Origin: Flavicella sp964230805
Lineage (GTDB): Bacteria; Bacteroidota; Bacteroidia; Flavobacteriales; Flavobacteriaceae
Assembly: GCA_964230805.1 (NCBI GenBank)
Contig: CAXRIA010000004.1
Location: 1-45,520 of the forward strand
Reading direction: 5' to 3'
DNA: 45,520 bases
Below are positions 32,777 to 41,293 of the stretch, piece after piece (within the stretch, counting starts at the first letter, position 1; each line of letters begins with the position of its first letter). The translations under genes were made by a program, and so were the position numbers. The notes under the pieces are model-generated. The model saw only the letters and a program-made list of their open reading frames with translations, was not told the DNA's origin and did no database searches.

Positions 32777-33838
32777 TCAAACAATTTTGGACAAGAGCTC
32801 AATATAAAAAGACACCCCTTCTTCTATTTCATGCACATAAATGAATTCATCGGCCGAGTGGGATCTCAATGAATCCCCTGGACCTATTTTTAATGATGGA
32901 CATGACAACCGGCATTGATCGGATAGCGTCGGAGATCCATATGTTTTTTTTCCTAACGTCAAACCTGCTTTTACAATCTCGTGATCGGGGCTTATGGAAG
33001 AAGAATTCAATCGAAGGGATCTCGGTATGACCTCACACTCCGTATTTTTAGCTACGATCTCCGCAATTTCTTTATTTGTGTACGTATCTGTCACTCTACA
33101 ATCGACCACAAAATTCAATTCCGATGGCACCACATTGTGTTGTTTTCCTGCTTTTATTTGAGAAACCGTCATTTTGACCTCTCCTAGTGCTTTTGAAACC
33201 TTTGGAAATTGATAGTTTTGAAACCATTCCAAATCTTTCAACGCTTTGAAGATAGGATTGTCTTCATTTTTTATATGTGCCGCATGTCCCGGAGTCCCTG
33301 AAACTTTGGCATCGAATACAACCAACCCTTTTTCGGCAATGGCCAAATCCAGTAACGTGGGTTCTCCTACAATCGCAAAATCAATTTTCGGAAAAATAGG
33401 TTGCATGTGGGCAATCCCATTTTCACCTGAAATTTCCTCTTCGGCAGTGGCTGCAAAAACAAAATTATACTTTAAATTTTCCTTGTCGTAGAAATAAACA
33501 AAAGCGGAAATCAAGCCTACCAAACAACCGCCAGCGTCGTTCGACCCCAAACCAAAAAGCTTGCCGTCCTCTACTTTTGCTTCAAACGGGTTTCTAGTAT
33601 AGGCTACATTTGGTTTCACCGTATCATGGTGAGAATTTAACAAAATGGTTGGTTTGCTATCATCAAAATGTTTGTTCACAACCCAAACATTGTTCAATTC
33701 TCTTTTTACAGGAATCCCTTTCTTCTCAAACCAAAGTGCCAGCAAATCTGCCGTTGGTTCTTCTTCTTTTGAAAAAGACTGCGTTTCAATGAGTGATTTT
33801 AAAAGCGCAATCGCTTCTTTTTGCAAAGTGGCTATCAT
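32777..33838 (-). CDS. argE: M20 family N-acyl-ornithine/citrulline deacylase
   Basis: This M20 metallohydrolase of 353 residues has the zinc ligands in LLNSHHDTVKP (His70, Asp72), GLGSNDAGG (Asp101) and the catalytic AATAEEEISGE. In the argF' route, carbamoylation happens on the N-acylated ornithine, so this enzyme should remove the acyl group from N-acylcitrulline rather than from N-acetylornithine. The symbol is used in that broad sense. It lies in the arginine operon between argB and argH. Confidence 0.85.
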   Translation of the reverse strand: MIATLQKEAIALLKSLIETQSFSKEEEPTADLLALWFEKKGIPVKRELNNVWVVNKHFDDSKPTILLNSHHDTVKPNVAYTRNPFEAKVEDGKLFGLGSNDAGGCLVGLISAFVYFYDKENLKYNFVFAATAEEEISGENGIAHMQPIFPKIDFAIVGEPTLLDLAIAEKGLVVFDAKVSGTPGHAAHIKNEDNPIFKALKDLEWFQNYQFPKVSKALGEVKMTVSQIKAGKQHNVVPSELNFVVDCRVTDTYTNKEIAEIVAKNTECEVIPRSLRLNSSSISPDHEIVKAGLTLGKKTYGSPTLSDQCRLSCPSLKIGPGDSLRSHSADEFIYVHEIEEGVSFYIELLSKIV

Positions 33839-33955
33839 GGTATTCTCTTTTAAGCTTTGTTCGATCCTATTTGTTAATTCTTTCTATTCCAGCAGAGGCC
33901 TTTGCGGCAAATTCTATGAATTAAAAAAAGAATTACATATTCTTCAATCCGTTTG

Positions 33956-34732
33956 TTACAAGGTCAAAGTTGTAAAAAGTTGTTCTTTGTTTTTTACAAC
34001 TGTGGGATTCCCAATAATCACCTCTGAAACCCCATTTTGCAAGGCATCGAAACAATTTTCTATTTTTGGCAACATGCCGTCCGCAATAATTCCTTCTTTT
34101 TTCAATAGCTCGTATTTCGTCGAATCGATTCGAGTAATTACAGAGGCAGCATCTTCTACCGATCTCAACACACCATTTTTCTCAAATACATAGACCAAAG
34201 AAACTTGATACAAAGCAGACATCCCAACTGCAATTGCACTGGCAACAGTGTCTGCATTGGTATTCAACAATTGTCCTTTGGTATTGTGTGTAATTGCACA
34301 AAAAACAGGGGTCATTCCTCCTTTTAGAAAGGTTGCGATGTTCTCTACATTGACACCATCTACATCGCCGGCGTAACCATAATCAACATTCTTCACCTCT
34401 CTTTTATGTGCTTGAATGGAATTTCCATCTGCACCCGACAACCCTATGGCATTGCAATTGAATTTCTGCAAAGAAGCTGTTACGTTTTTATTCAGCAAAC
34501 CTGCATATACCATGGTCACAATTTCCAAAGTTGCCTCATCAGTTACCCGACGACCGTTGATCATCTTGGCTTCCAATCCAAGATCTTTTGCCAACTGGGT
34601 AGCCCGTTTTCCTCCCCCATGTACCAAAATTTTGGCCCCTTGCAAACTCGAAAAATCACCTAAAAATTCATCCAATACTTTTGGATTATTGATGACATTT
34701 CCTCCGACTTTGACAATTGTTAATTTTTCCAT
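33956..34732 (-). CDS. argB: Acetylglutamate kinase (N-acylglutamate kinase)
   Basis: ArgB phosphorylates N-acetylglutamate (possibly N-succinylglutamate in this pathway variant). The 258-residue protein has the amino-acid-kinase signatures TIVKVGGNVINN at the start, ILVHGGGKRATQLA, and LNTNADTVASAIAVG near residue 160, as expected. It follows the carbamoyltransferase gene in the operon after 89 bp. No N-terminal helix for arginine feedback is visible, so allosteric inhibition by arginine is not supported by the sequence. Confidence 0.94.
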   Translation of the reverse strand: MEKLTIVKVGGNVINNPKVLDEFLGDFSSLQGAKILVHGGGKRATQLAKDLGLEAKMINGRRVTDEATLEIVTMVYAGLLNKNVTASLQKFNCNAIGLSGADGNSIQAHKREVKNVDYGYAGDVDGVNVENIATFLKGGMTPVFCAITHNTKGQLLNTNADTVASAIAVGMSALYQVSLVYVFEKNGVLRSVEDAASVITRIDSTKYELLKKEGIIADGMLPKIENCFDALQNGVSEVIIGNPTVVKNKEQLFTTLTL

Positions 34733-34821
34733 TTTCTGATATTCAACTGCGTTTCTTCTTTTTGGATGCGGCTTTCGTTATTTCGTACCACAAAAATGTT
34801 TTCATCTTCCCAATTTACAAA

Positions 34822-35781
34822 TTAGCGCAATTCATCTAAAATTTTCTTTAAGACAATTTGCGCGGAATACGTTCTGTTGTTTGCTTGCTCAATGACCATT
34901 GAGTTTTCAGAATCAATTACTTCATCTGCAACCACTACATTTCTTCGAACAGGCAAACAATGCATAAATTTGGCATCATTGGTAAGAGCCATTTTTTCTT
35001 TGTCAATTGTCCAGGATTTGTCTTTACATACAACCTGTCCATAATCCTTATAAGAGGACCAATTTTTTATATAAATAATATCTGCTCCTTCAAACGCTTT
35101 CTTCTGATCGTATTCAATGGTGGCACCTTTTGTTTTTTCTGGATTCAATTCATATCCTTCTGGGTGTGTAATCACAAATTCAAAATTGTCTTCGTGAGCA
35201 AGCGCCATTTCGGCAAAAGAATTTCCAACTGCATGTGGCAGGGCTCTTGGATGTGGCGCCCATGAAAGCACCACCTTTAACTTTTTGTTCTTTGGTGCAA
35301 CCTCCTCAATAGTGATTGCATCTGCCAAGGCCTGTAGTGGGTGTCCGACAGACGATTCCATGTTTAAAATTGGTACCGATGCATATTTTACAAAAGCCGA
35401 CAAAACCTCTTCAGCTTCGTCTTTTTGTTTGTCTTCTAAACCTGCAAAAGCCCGGATGGCAATTACATCGCAATACTGAGAAATCACTTGAGCAGCCTCT
35501 TTTACATGTTCGGATTTTCCTTGGTCCATGACACGACCATCTTCAAATTCCAACTGCCAACCTTCGGAACCAAAATTCATAACAATTGGTTCCATTCCCA
35601 AATTTAATGCCGCTTTTTGAGTACTCAAACGGGTTCGCAAACTGTTGTTAAAAAAAAGCAACCCAATCGTTTTATTTTTTCCTAACTCTTGATGTTGTAA
35701 GGGCTCCTTCTTTAACGCAATTGCTTCCAATACCGTTGATTTGATACTAGGCAGATCTTTTATGGATAAATAATGTTTCAT
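34822..35781 (-). CDS. argF': N-acyl-L-ornithine carbamoyltransferase (argF' type)
   Basis: This carbamoyltransferase of 319 residues has the carbamoyl-phosphate motif FFNNSLRTRLST and matches by eye the Bacteroidota branch that acts on N-acyl-ornithine rather than ornithine (GMEPIVMNFGSEGWQLEFEDG). In the Bacteroides fragilis enzyme, which uses N-succinylornithine, residue 90 is Pro; in the N-acetylornithine enzyme of Xanthomonas the matching residue is Glu92. Here residue 90 is Ser (GKSEHVKEA), so the preferred acyl group cannot be read from this residue. It lies in the operon between argD and argB. Confidence 0.9.
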   Translation of the reverse strand: MKHYLSIKDLPSIKSTVLEAIALKKEPLQHQELGKNKTIGLLFFNNSLRTRLSTQKAALNLGMEPIVMNFGSEGWQLEFEDGRVMDQGKSEHVKEAAQVISQYCDVIAIRAFAGLEDKQKDEAEEVLSAFVKYASVPILNMESSVGHPLQALADAITIEEVAPKNKKLKVVLSWAPHPRALPHAVGNSFAEMALAHEDNFEFVITHPEGYELNPEKTKGATIEYDQKKAFEGADIIYIKNWSSYKDYGQVVCKDKSWTIDKEKMALTNDAKFMHCLPVRRNVVVADEVIDSENSMVIEQANNRTYSAQIVLKKILDELR

Positions 35782-35844
35782 CGTATCTTGATTTGTAACT
35801 ATGGACTGACTTTAAAGCCGTTTTATTTCCTTCAGAATGTGAAT

Positions 35845-36972
35845 CTACACTATCTTTTTCAATGCTGCAACAAACAAATCAATATCTTGTTTGGTCACAT
35901 TGAGTGGAGGCAATATTCTCAATAAGTTTTTGTTCATGGCTCCTCCGGTAAATATTTTTTCGTCGTATATGAGTTTTTTGCGAAGTTCTCCTACCTCAAA
36001 ATCAAATTCTAGCCCCAGCATTAATCCTTTACCTTTGACTTTTTTGACCCCCGGCAAACTCGCAATTTCTTTCTTAAAATACTCAGAAATTTCAGTGACA
36101 TTGTCCAACAAATTCTCTTTTTGAATCACATCTAAAACCGCTATTCCAGCCGCACAGGCCAAATGAGACCCTCCAAATGTTGTTCCCAACATTCCGTGCC
36201 AAGCTTCAATGTGTTTTGCAATCAGTACTCCTCCTATCGGGAAACCATTTCCCATTCCTTTTGCCATGGGAATAATGTCCGCTTTGATTCCATGAAATTG
36301 GTGTGCAAAAAACTTACCACTTCTTCCAAAACCTGTTTGCACTTCATCTAGAATCAGACACACATTATGCTCTTGGGTAATTTTTCGAATTTCTTTTAAA
36401 AAATCGGTCGTAGGTTCGTCGAGACCACCAACCCCCTGTATTGGTTCTACGATAACAGCCGTCACATCGCCTTTCTCAATTTCCTTTCTGACTGCCTCCG
36501 CATCGTTCAAAGGTAAAATGGTCACCGGATTGTGTGCATTTACAGGGGCAATAATTTTCTTGTTATCGGTGACTGAAACAGCCGCTGAAGTACGCCCATG
36601 AAATCCGTTTTTAAAAGCGATCACCCTTGACTTTTTGTTGTGAAAAGAAGCTACTTTGATTGCATTTTCATTGGCCTCTGCTCCTGTAGAACACAAAAAC
36701 AACTCGTAGTCTTCTCCACAGCCAGAGAGCGCTCCCAGCTTGTCCGACAATTCTTGTTGCAACGGGTTTTGGATGGCATTGGAATAAAATGCAATGTTCC
36801 CAAGCTGTTTTTCAATCGATGCTTTGAAATGTGGATGGGTATGACCGATGGAAATAACGGCATGCCCTCCATACAAATCTAGGTATTTTTCGTTTTGATC
36901 ATCCCACACATAACATCCTTCTGCTTTTACCGGAGTTACCTTGTACAAGGGATATACGTCGAATAGTTTCAT
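35845..36972 (-). CDS. argD: Acetylornithine (N-acylornithine) aminotransferase
   Basis: A class III PLP aminotransferase of 375 residues that turns N-acylglutamate semialdehyde into N-acylornithine. It begins with FDVYPLYKVTPVKAEGCYVWD, has the FKNGFHGRTSAAVSV segment, LILDEVQTGFGRSG and the PLP lysine in PMAKGMGNGFPIGG. Length and motifs fit ArgD. It is the fourth gene of the arginine operon. Confidence 0.93.
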   Translation of the reverse strand: MKLFDVYPLYKVTPVKAEGCYVWDDQNEKYLDLYGGHAVISIGHTHPHFKASIEKQLGNIAFYSNAIQNPLQQELSDKLGALSGCGEDYELFLCSTGAEANENAIKVASFHNKKSRVIAFKNGFHGRTSAAVSVTDNKKIIAPVNAHNPVTILPLNDAEAVRKEIEKGDVTAVIVEPIQGVGGLDEPTTDFLKEIRKITQEHNVCLILDEVQTGFGRSGKFFAHQFHGIKADIIPMAKGMGNGFPIGGVLIAKHIEAWHGMLGTTFGGSHLACAAGIAVLDVIQKENLLDNVTEISEYFKKEIASLPGVKKVKGKGLMLGLEFDFEVGELRKKLIYDEKIFTGGAMNKNLLRILPPLNVTKQDIDLFVAALKKIV

Positions 36973-37009
36973 CTTTTTTGGTATTGATCGATATTACTTT
37001 CTTTCTTTT

Positions 37010-37987
37010 CTAAAAACTTGTTCCTTTCAAATGCAGGCCTTCCGTCTCCTCAAAACCAAACATCAAATTCATGTTTTGAACAGCTTGTCCTGAAGCGCCT
37101 TTCAACAGATTATCAATGGCTGAATAAACCAACAAATAATCTCCGTGCTTTACCAAAGAGATTGCACATTTGTTCGTGTTCACCACTTGTTTCATGTGAA
37201 CAGGTGCATCTGTAAGATGGACAAAAGGTGCTGCTTTGTAAAAATCTTGGTACAATGCTTTTGCTTCTTCCAAGCTTCCTTCGTATTTCGTGTAAATAGA
37301 TGCAAAAATTCCACGACTAAAATTTCCTCTGTTCGGAATAAACAACAAAGACCCGGTGGCATCACCTTGCAGTGCTTCCAGCGTTTCTGATATTTCTCCT
37401 AAATGTTGGTGCGTAAAAGGTTTGTACACTGAAAAGTTATTATCTCTCCATGGAAAATGAGAAGTTGCCGACGGAGAAACCCCAGCACCGGTCGCCCCTG
37501 TTGTTGCATTGATATGTATCTCATTTTCTAGTTTTTTAGCTTTTGCCAAAGGCAACAAACCAAACTGAATACAAGTAGCAAAACAACCTGGATTGGCTAT
37601 ATAATTCGCTTTTTTGATGGCATCCTTCGACACCTCTGGCAAACCGTATACAAATTCCTTTCTTTGAAAAATCATGTCCGCATTCAATCGGAAATCATTC
37701 GATAAATCAATAATTTTTGTTTTGGATGAAAAGGTGTTTTTTTCTAGAAATTCGGTGGAATTCCCATGACCCAAACACAAAAAAAGCACATCTACCTCTG
37801 GATTGATAGTACTGGTAAAAAATTGTTCTGTCTCACCTAACAAATCTGCATGTACGGCGTACAATTTATTTCCTGCATTCGAAGTGCTGAATACAAAATC
37901 CAATGTCACTTTCGTATGATTCAGAATCACTCTAATCAGTTCTCCAGCTGTATAACCAGCGCCTCCTACTATTCCTGCTTTAATCAT
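37010..37987 (-). CDS. argC: N-acetyl-gamma-glutamyl-phosphate reductase
   Basis: ArgC reduces N-acylglutamyl phosphate to the semialdehyde with NADPH. The 325-residue protein starts with the dinucleotide motif AGIVGGAGYTAGELIRVI and holds the catalytic Cys in ANPGCFATCIQFG, with HQHLGEI further on. It lies between argG and argD on the minus strand. Confidence 0.95.
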   Translation of the reverse strand: MIKAGIVGGAGYTAGELIRVILNHTKVTLDFVFSTSNAGNKLYAVHADLLGETEQFFTSTINPEVDVLFLCLGHGNSTEFLEKNTFSSKTKIIDLSNDFRLNADMIFQRKEFVYGLPEVSKDAIKKANYIANPGCFATCIQFGLLPLAKAKKLENEIHINATTGATGAGVSPSATSHFPWRDNNFSVYKPFTHQHLGEISETLEALQGDATGSLLFIPNRGNFSRGIFASIYTKYEGSLEEAKALYQDFYKAAPFVHLTDAPVHMKQVVNTNKCAISLVKHGDYLLVYSAIDNLLKGASGQAVQNMNLMFGFEETEGLHLKGTSF

Positions 37988-38076
37988 ATTTTTAACTTTT
38001 GGCCACTACCGCAAGGCTGATGGCAATTACAATCCTCTATTATTAGAAGCTACTCACTGTACATTTACAGGTTTTG

Positions 38077-39273
38077 TTATGCGTCTAATAAATCTTTGTT
38101 TACGTGGTAGAAAATTTTGTTTTGCATCCCGTAAATTTTAATAAATCCTTTGGCGTCCTCAGAAGTCCATGCATTGTTTTCTTCTCCATAATCTGCAAAG
38201 CCCGAGGCCATCAAATCAAATTCTGAATCAATTCCCGTAACCATGAAGTGATAAGGACGTAAAGTCACATAAACATCTCCGTTCACTGTCTTTTGAGAAT
38301 CTTCTAAGAATTTTTCAATATTCCGCATCAATGGCTCTAAATATTGCCCGTCGTGAAAATAAGTCCCATAGGTATTTGCCAAGGGCTCTTTTGTCAGTTG
38401 TTGTGCTTTCGACAAAGTATGTTTTTCTAACAAATGATGCGCTTTGATTATTACTGTGGCTGCGGCTGCTTCAAAACCTACTCGCCCTTTGATCCCCACA
38501 ATGGTATCTCCAACATGCGTATCTCTACCAATGGCAAACTCAGATGCCACGGCTTCCAATTTCAAAATGTTATTCACAGGGCTATCTTTTTCTCCATTGA
38601 ACGCTACAAATTCTCCCTGCTCAAAAGTAAGCGTTACTTGGGCTTCGTCGTTTCTTTTCAATTGACTTGGGTAAGCAGCTTCTGGCAATGCTTTCTGTGA
38701 TGACAATGTTTCCACACCTCCCACTGAAGTTCCCCAAATTCCTTTGTTGATCGAATATTTTGACTTTTCCCAATTCATATCCACACCGTGTTTCACCAAA
38801 TAATCAATTTCTGTCTGACGTGACAATTTCAAATCTCGAATGGGGGTAATGATTTCTATTTCTGGCGCGATGGTCTGAAAAATCATGTCAAAACGCACTT
38901 GATCATTTCCGGCACCTGTACTTCCATGTGCGATGTAGGTTGCATCGATACTCTTTGCAAATTTTACTACCTCAATCGACTGAAAAACACGCTCTGCACT
39001 TACCGAGAGTGGGTAGGTATTGTTCTTCAATACGTTTCCAAAAACCATGTATTTAATAGCTTTTGTGTAATAATCTTCCAAAATATTTTTACTCGTATGA
39101 GAGGTAACTCCCATTTCGTACGCTTTTTCCTCGACTACTTTCAATTCTTCTTCTGAAAAACCACCCGTATTGACCAAAATACTATGTACCTCTAATTTCA
39201 ATTCATTGATCAGATATTTTACACAATACGATGTGTCCAAACCTCCACTATATGCTAATACTACTTTTTTCAT
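38077..39273 (-). CDS. argG: Argininosuccinate synthase
   Basis: ArgG joins citrulline and aspartate using ATP. The 398-residue protein starts with the PP-loop LAYSGGLDTSYCVKYL and contains AHGSTGAGNDQVRFD and the YSINKGIWG segment. It is the second gene of the operon, 39 bp after the GNAT gene. Its position near the front of an operon with an arginine-codon leader fits end-product control. Confidence 0.95.
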   Translation of the reverse strand: MKKVVLAYSGGLDTSYCVKYLINELKLEVHSILVNTGGFSEEELKVVEEKAYEMGVTSHTSKNILEDYYTKAIKYMVFGNVLKNNTYPLSVSAERVFQSIEVVKFAKSIDATYIAHGSTGAGNDQVRFDMIFQTIAPEIEIITPIRDLKLSRQTEIDYLVKHGVDMNWEKSKYSINKGIWGTSVGGVETLSSQKALPEAAYPSQLKRNDEAQVTLTFEQGEFVAFNGEKDSPVNNILKLEAVASEFAIGRDTHVGDTIVGIKGRVGFEAAAATVIIKAHHLLEKHTLSKAQQLTKEPLANTYGTYFHDGQYLEPLMRNIEKFLEDSQKTVNGDVYVTLRPYHFMVTGIDSEFDLMASGFADYGEENNAWTSEDAKGFIKIYGMQNKIFYHVNKDLLDA

Positions 39274-39312
39274 CTTTATTTACTTTTCACCCTTTGTTGA
39301 ATACCTAAGGCT

Positions 39313-39924
39313 TTACTTGTTCTTTTTTTTTAAAAAAAGTGCTTGCTTGATTTTTTTCAATCTTGTCAAGACTTTTTTATTGAATTTTTGCGCTTCTGTT
39401 GTCGCTTTGGGATCATGCAACATTCCTGTACACAAACACATTTTCCGATCGTTTCTTTCCAAAATATCGTAATTTCGACAGGCTTTGCAGCCATTCCAAA
39501 AAGCATCGTCATCTGTCAACTCAGAAAACGTCACAGGCTTGTATCCTAAATCGGCATTGATTTTCATCACAGCCAAACCCGTTGTGATTCCAAATATTTT
39601 TGCATTTGGAAACTTCACTTTCGAATGCTCAAATATTTTTTTCTTGATTTTTTTTGCCAACCCTAACTTTCTAAAATCAGGATGTACAATCAAGCCAGAA
39701 TGTACGACATATGTCTTATTACTCCACGTTTCGATATAGCAAAATCCTGCAAATTTATCACCCTCCAAAGCAATCACCGCATTCCCACTCTCGATTTTGG
39801 AAACGATGTATTCTGGCGATCTCTTCGCAATCCCTGTTCCTCGATCTTTGGCAGAATCTTCAATGGTCTTGCAAATGGCATCTGCATATTTGCTATGTGA
39901 ACTATTTGTTGTTACTATTTTCAA
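39313..39924 (-). CDS. GNAT acetyltransferase of the arginine operon with a C-terminal Cys cluster
   Basis: The 203-residue protein has the GNAT acetyl-CoA motif HSGLIVHPDFRKLGLAKKI and ITTGLAVMKINADLGYKP. Its C-terminal third holds Cys146, Cys149, Cys163 and Cys165 (C-x2-C-x13-C-x-C), a likely zinc site. It is the first gene of an arginine operon that has no argA or argJ, so it is the best candidate for the step that acylates glutamate; this is inference from context. The frame begins with TTG at 39924 (MKIVTTNSSH), accepted because no ATG fits. Homologues are commonly next to argG in flavobacteria, from memory. Confidence 0.85.
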   Translation of the reverse strand: MKIVTTNSSHSKYADAICKTIEDSAKDRGTGIAKRSPEYIVSKIESGNAVIALEGDKFAGFCYIETWSNKTYVVHSGLIVHPDFRKLGLAKKIKKKIFEHSKVKFPNAKIFGITTGLAVMKINADLGYKPVTFSELTDDDAFWNGCKACRNYDILERNDRKMCLCTGMLHDPKATTEAQKFNKKVLTRLKKIKQALFLKKKNK

Positions 39925-40051
39925 GGTTTCTTTTTTAACGTAATTATTCTATTCTTTGGCTTTTTTTCAAGCCCGTTTTACTCCAATCATTCTATCCAAA
40001 GCCCCACAGGGCGCTCTCTAAAACGAAATAGAACTGCTACGAAATCAATAG

Positions 40052-40059
40052 CAAAGATA
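40052..40059 (-). promoter_or_regulatory. Second putative arginine operon promoter
   Basis: The minus strand reads TATCTTTG (40059-40052), a full -7 consensus, 128 bp before the GNAT gene. It lies downstream of the Arg leader peptide, so a transcript from here would escape leader control. Confidence 0.4.
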
Positions 40060-40174
40060 GGCTGAAATTTGTTGTTAAAAAAACGAGAAATGGTTGGCAT
40101 TTCGATTTGGATAAAAATATAAATAAAACTTAAAATTAATCGGGATTAGTGCTCCCTACTCGGCTAGAGAAGAA

Positions 40175-40234
40175 TTAGCGAAAACAGCGAAAGCGCACAA
40201 AGAATAGTGCGTTCCTATTGGTTTTATTTAACAT
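40175..40234 (-). CDS. Putative arginine leader peptide
   Basis: A 19-codon reading frame, ATG 40234 to TAA 40175, ends in FFVRFRCFR. It has four Arg, three of them in the last six codons, all CGC, plus AGG earlier. It starts about 12 nt after the expected start point of the TATCTTTG promoter at 40259-40252 and lies 250 nt upstream of the arginine operon. Arg-rich short frames before Arg biosynthetic genes fit ribosome-mediated attenuation. A clear terminator between it and the operon was not found, so the mechanism (transcriptional or translational) is open. The coding call is inference. Confidence 0.55.
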   Translation of the reverse strand: MLNKTNRNALFFVRFRCFR

Positions 40235-40251
40235 TGTTTTTATCATCGTTG

Positions 40252-40259
40252 CAAAGATA
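40252..40259 (-). promoter_or_regulatory. Putative arginine leader/operon promoter
   Basis: TATCTTTG on the minus strand (40259-40252) is followed by the leader frame at 40234. A TTG at the ideal -33 spacing is not present. Confidence 0.55.
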
Positions 40260-40393
40260 CGAATTAATTTCAAATGATTGCCTTGATTTGAGCAGGAATC
40301 GAGCCTCCATACTCTAGAGCTGAGTGCATTCAGCTGAATTTTTATCTCTTGAAATAAATTCGACCACACAGCCGTAAACTCTAGAAAACATCT

Positions 40394-40401
40394 TACATTT
40401 G
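40394..40401 (+). promoter_or_regulatory. Putative HAD phosphatase promoter, near-leaderless
   Basis: TACATTTG at 40394-40401 matches TANNTTTG and ends 8 bp before the ATG at 40410. Transcription would begin within a few bases of the start codon. The -33 box is unclear. A perfect palindrome, ATTCAGCTGAAT, lies upstream at 40328-40339. Confidence 0.5.
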
Positions 40402-40409
40402 TAAAAAAA

Positions 40410-41219
40410 ATGATGGACTTTTCAAACATAAAATTGATTGTCAGCGACATGGATGGCACCTTGTTGAACTCTGACCACAACGTGAGTGATTCTTTTTTTA
40501 CACTATTCCGAAAACTTCAAAAAGAAAACATCCATTTTGCCGCGGCTAGCGGACGTCAATACCAAAGTATTGTTGAAAAACTCAAGGCTATTAAGGAGGA
40601 CATTACCATCATTTCCGAAAATGGTGGTTTTGGAAAAACGGGAAAAGAGGACTTGTTTGTTTTTGACCTTCCTGCGAACCAGATAAAAACACCGATTGAA
40701 CTGTTGAGAAAACAAGAAGAACCCTGTATTGTTTTGTGTGGTAAAAAAGCAGCGTATGTAGAGTCCAAAGATGAAAAATTCATCTCAACTTTTAGCCAGT
40801 TTTACAGTAGTTTCCAAGTGGTTGAGGACTTGACAAAAATTACGGACGACACCATTTTTAAAATTGCCGTTTATCACAAGGAGTGTTCCGAAACCCACAT
40901 TCTACCCTTACTAAAAAACTTACCGAAAGATTTTCAAATATTGGTTTCAGGGAAAAACTGGCTCGATATTTCACATTACAACGCAAACAAAGGAAAAGCA
41001 TTGACACTTCTTCAAGAAAAATTAGGTGTTTCAAAAGAGGAAACCATGGTTTTCGGCGATTACAACAACGACCTAAAAATGTTGAGCCATGCCAAATTTA
41101 GTTATGCCATGGCCAATGCACACCCGAACGTAAAAAAAATAGCACAATTTCAAACGAAAAGCAACGATGAAAATGGAGTGGAAACTGTTCTAGAACAAGT
41201 ATTGAATTCAAGGAAATAG
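40410..41219 (+). CDS. HAD superfamily phosphatase, Cof type
   Basis: The 269-residue hydrolase has HAD motif I IVSDMDGTLLNSD (Asp13, Asp15), motif II in FAAASGRQ, a Cof-type cap in the middle and motif III/IV VFGDYNNDLKMLSHAKFSYAMANA. Cof phosphatases act on sugar phosphates, phosphorylated cofactors or pyridoxal phosphate; the substrate here is unknown. It is divergent from the arginine operon. Confidence 0.92.
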   Translation: MMDFSNIKLIVSDMDGTLLNSDHNVSDSFFTLFRKLQKENIHFAAASGRQYQSIVEKLKAIKEDITIISENGGFGKTGKEDLFVFDLPANQIKTPIELLRKQEEPCIVLCGKKAAYVESKDEKFISTFSQFYSSFQVVEDLTKITDDTIFKIAVYHKECSETHILPLLKNLPKDFQILVSGKNWLDISHYNANKGKALTLLQEKLGVSKEETMVFGDYNNDLKMLSHAKFSYAMANAHPNVKKIAQFQTKSNDENGVETVLEQVLNSRK

Positions 41220-41293
41220 TTTCTCACGTATTTTTAAAATGGCACCCTGTTTTCTTCGAAAAAACAAATAACGATATTTTCAATGAAACGAGT

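Noticed and set aside
40280..40345. tRNA-like fragment on the minus strand (GGCTCGATTCC resembling a T-loop)
   Set aside because: The T stem has a mismatch, the candidate anticodon loop lacks the required T before the anticodon and no acceptor stem can be formed. It may be a chance match or a decayed tRNA.
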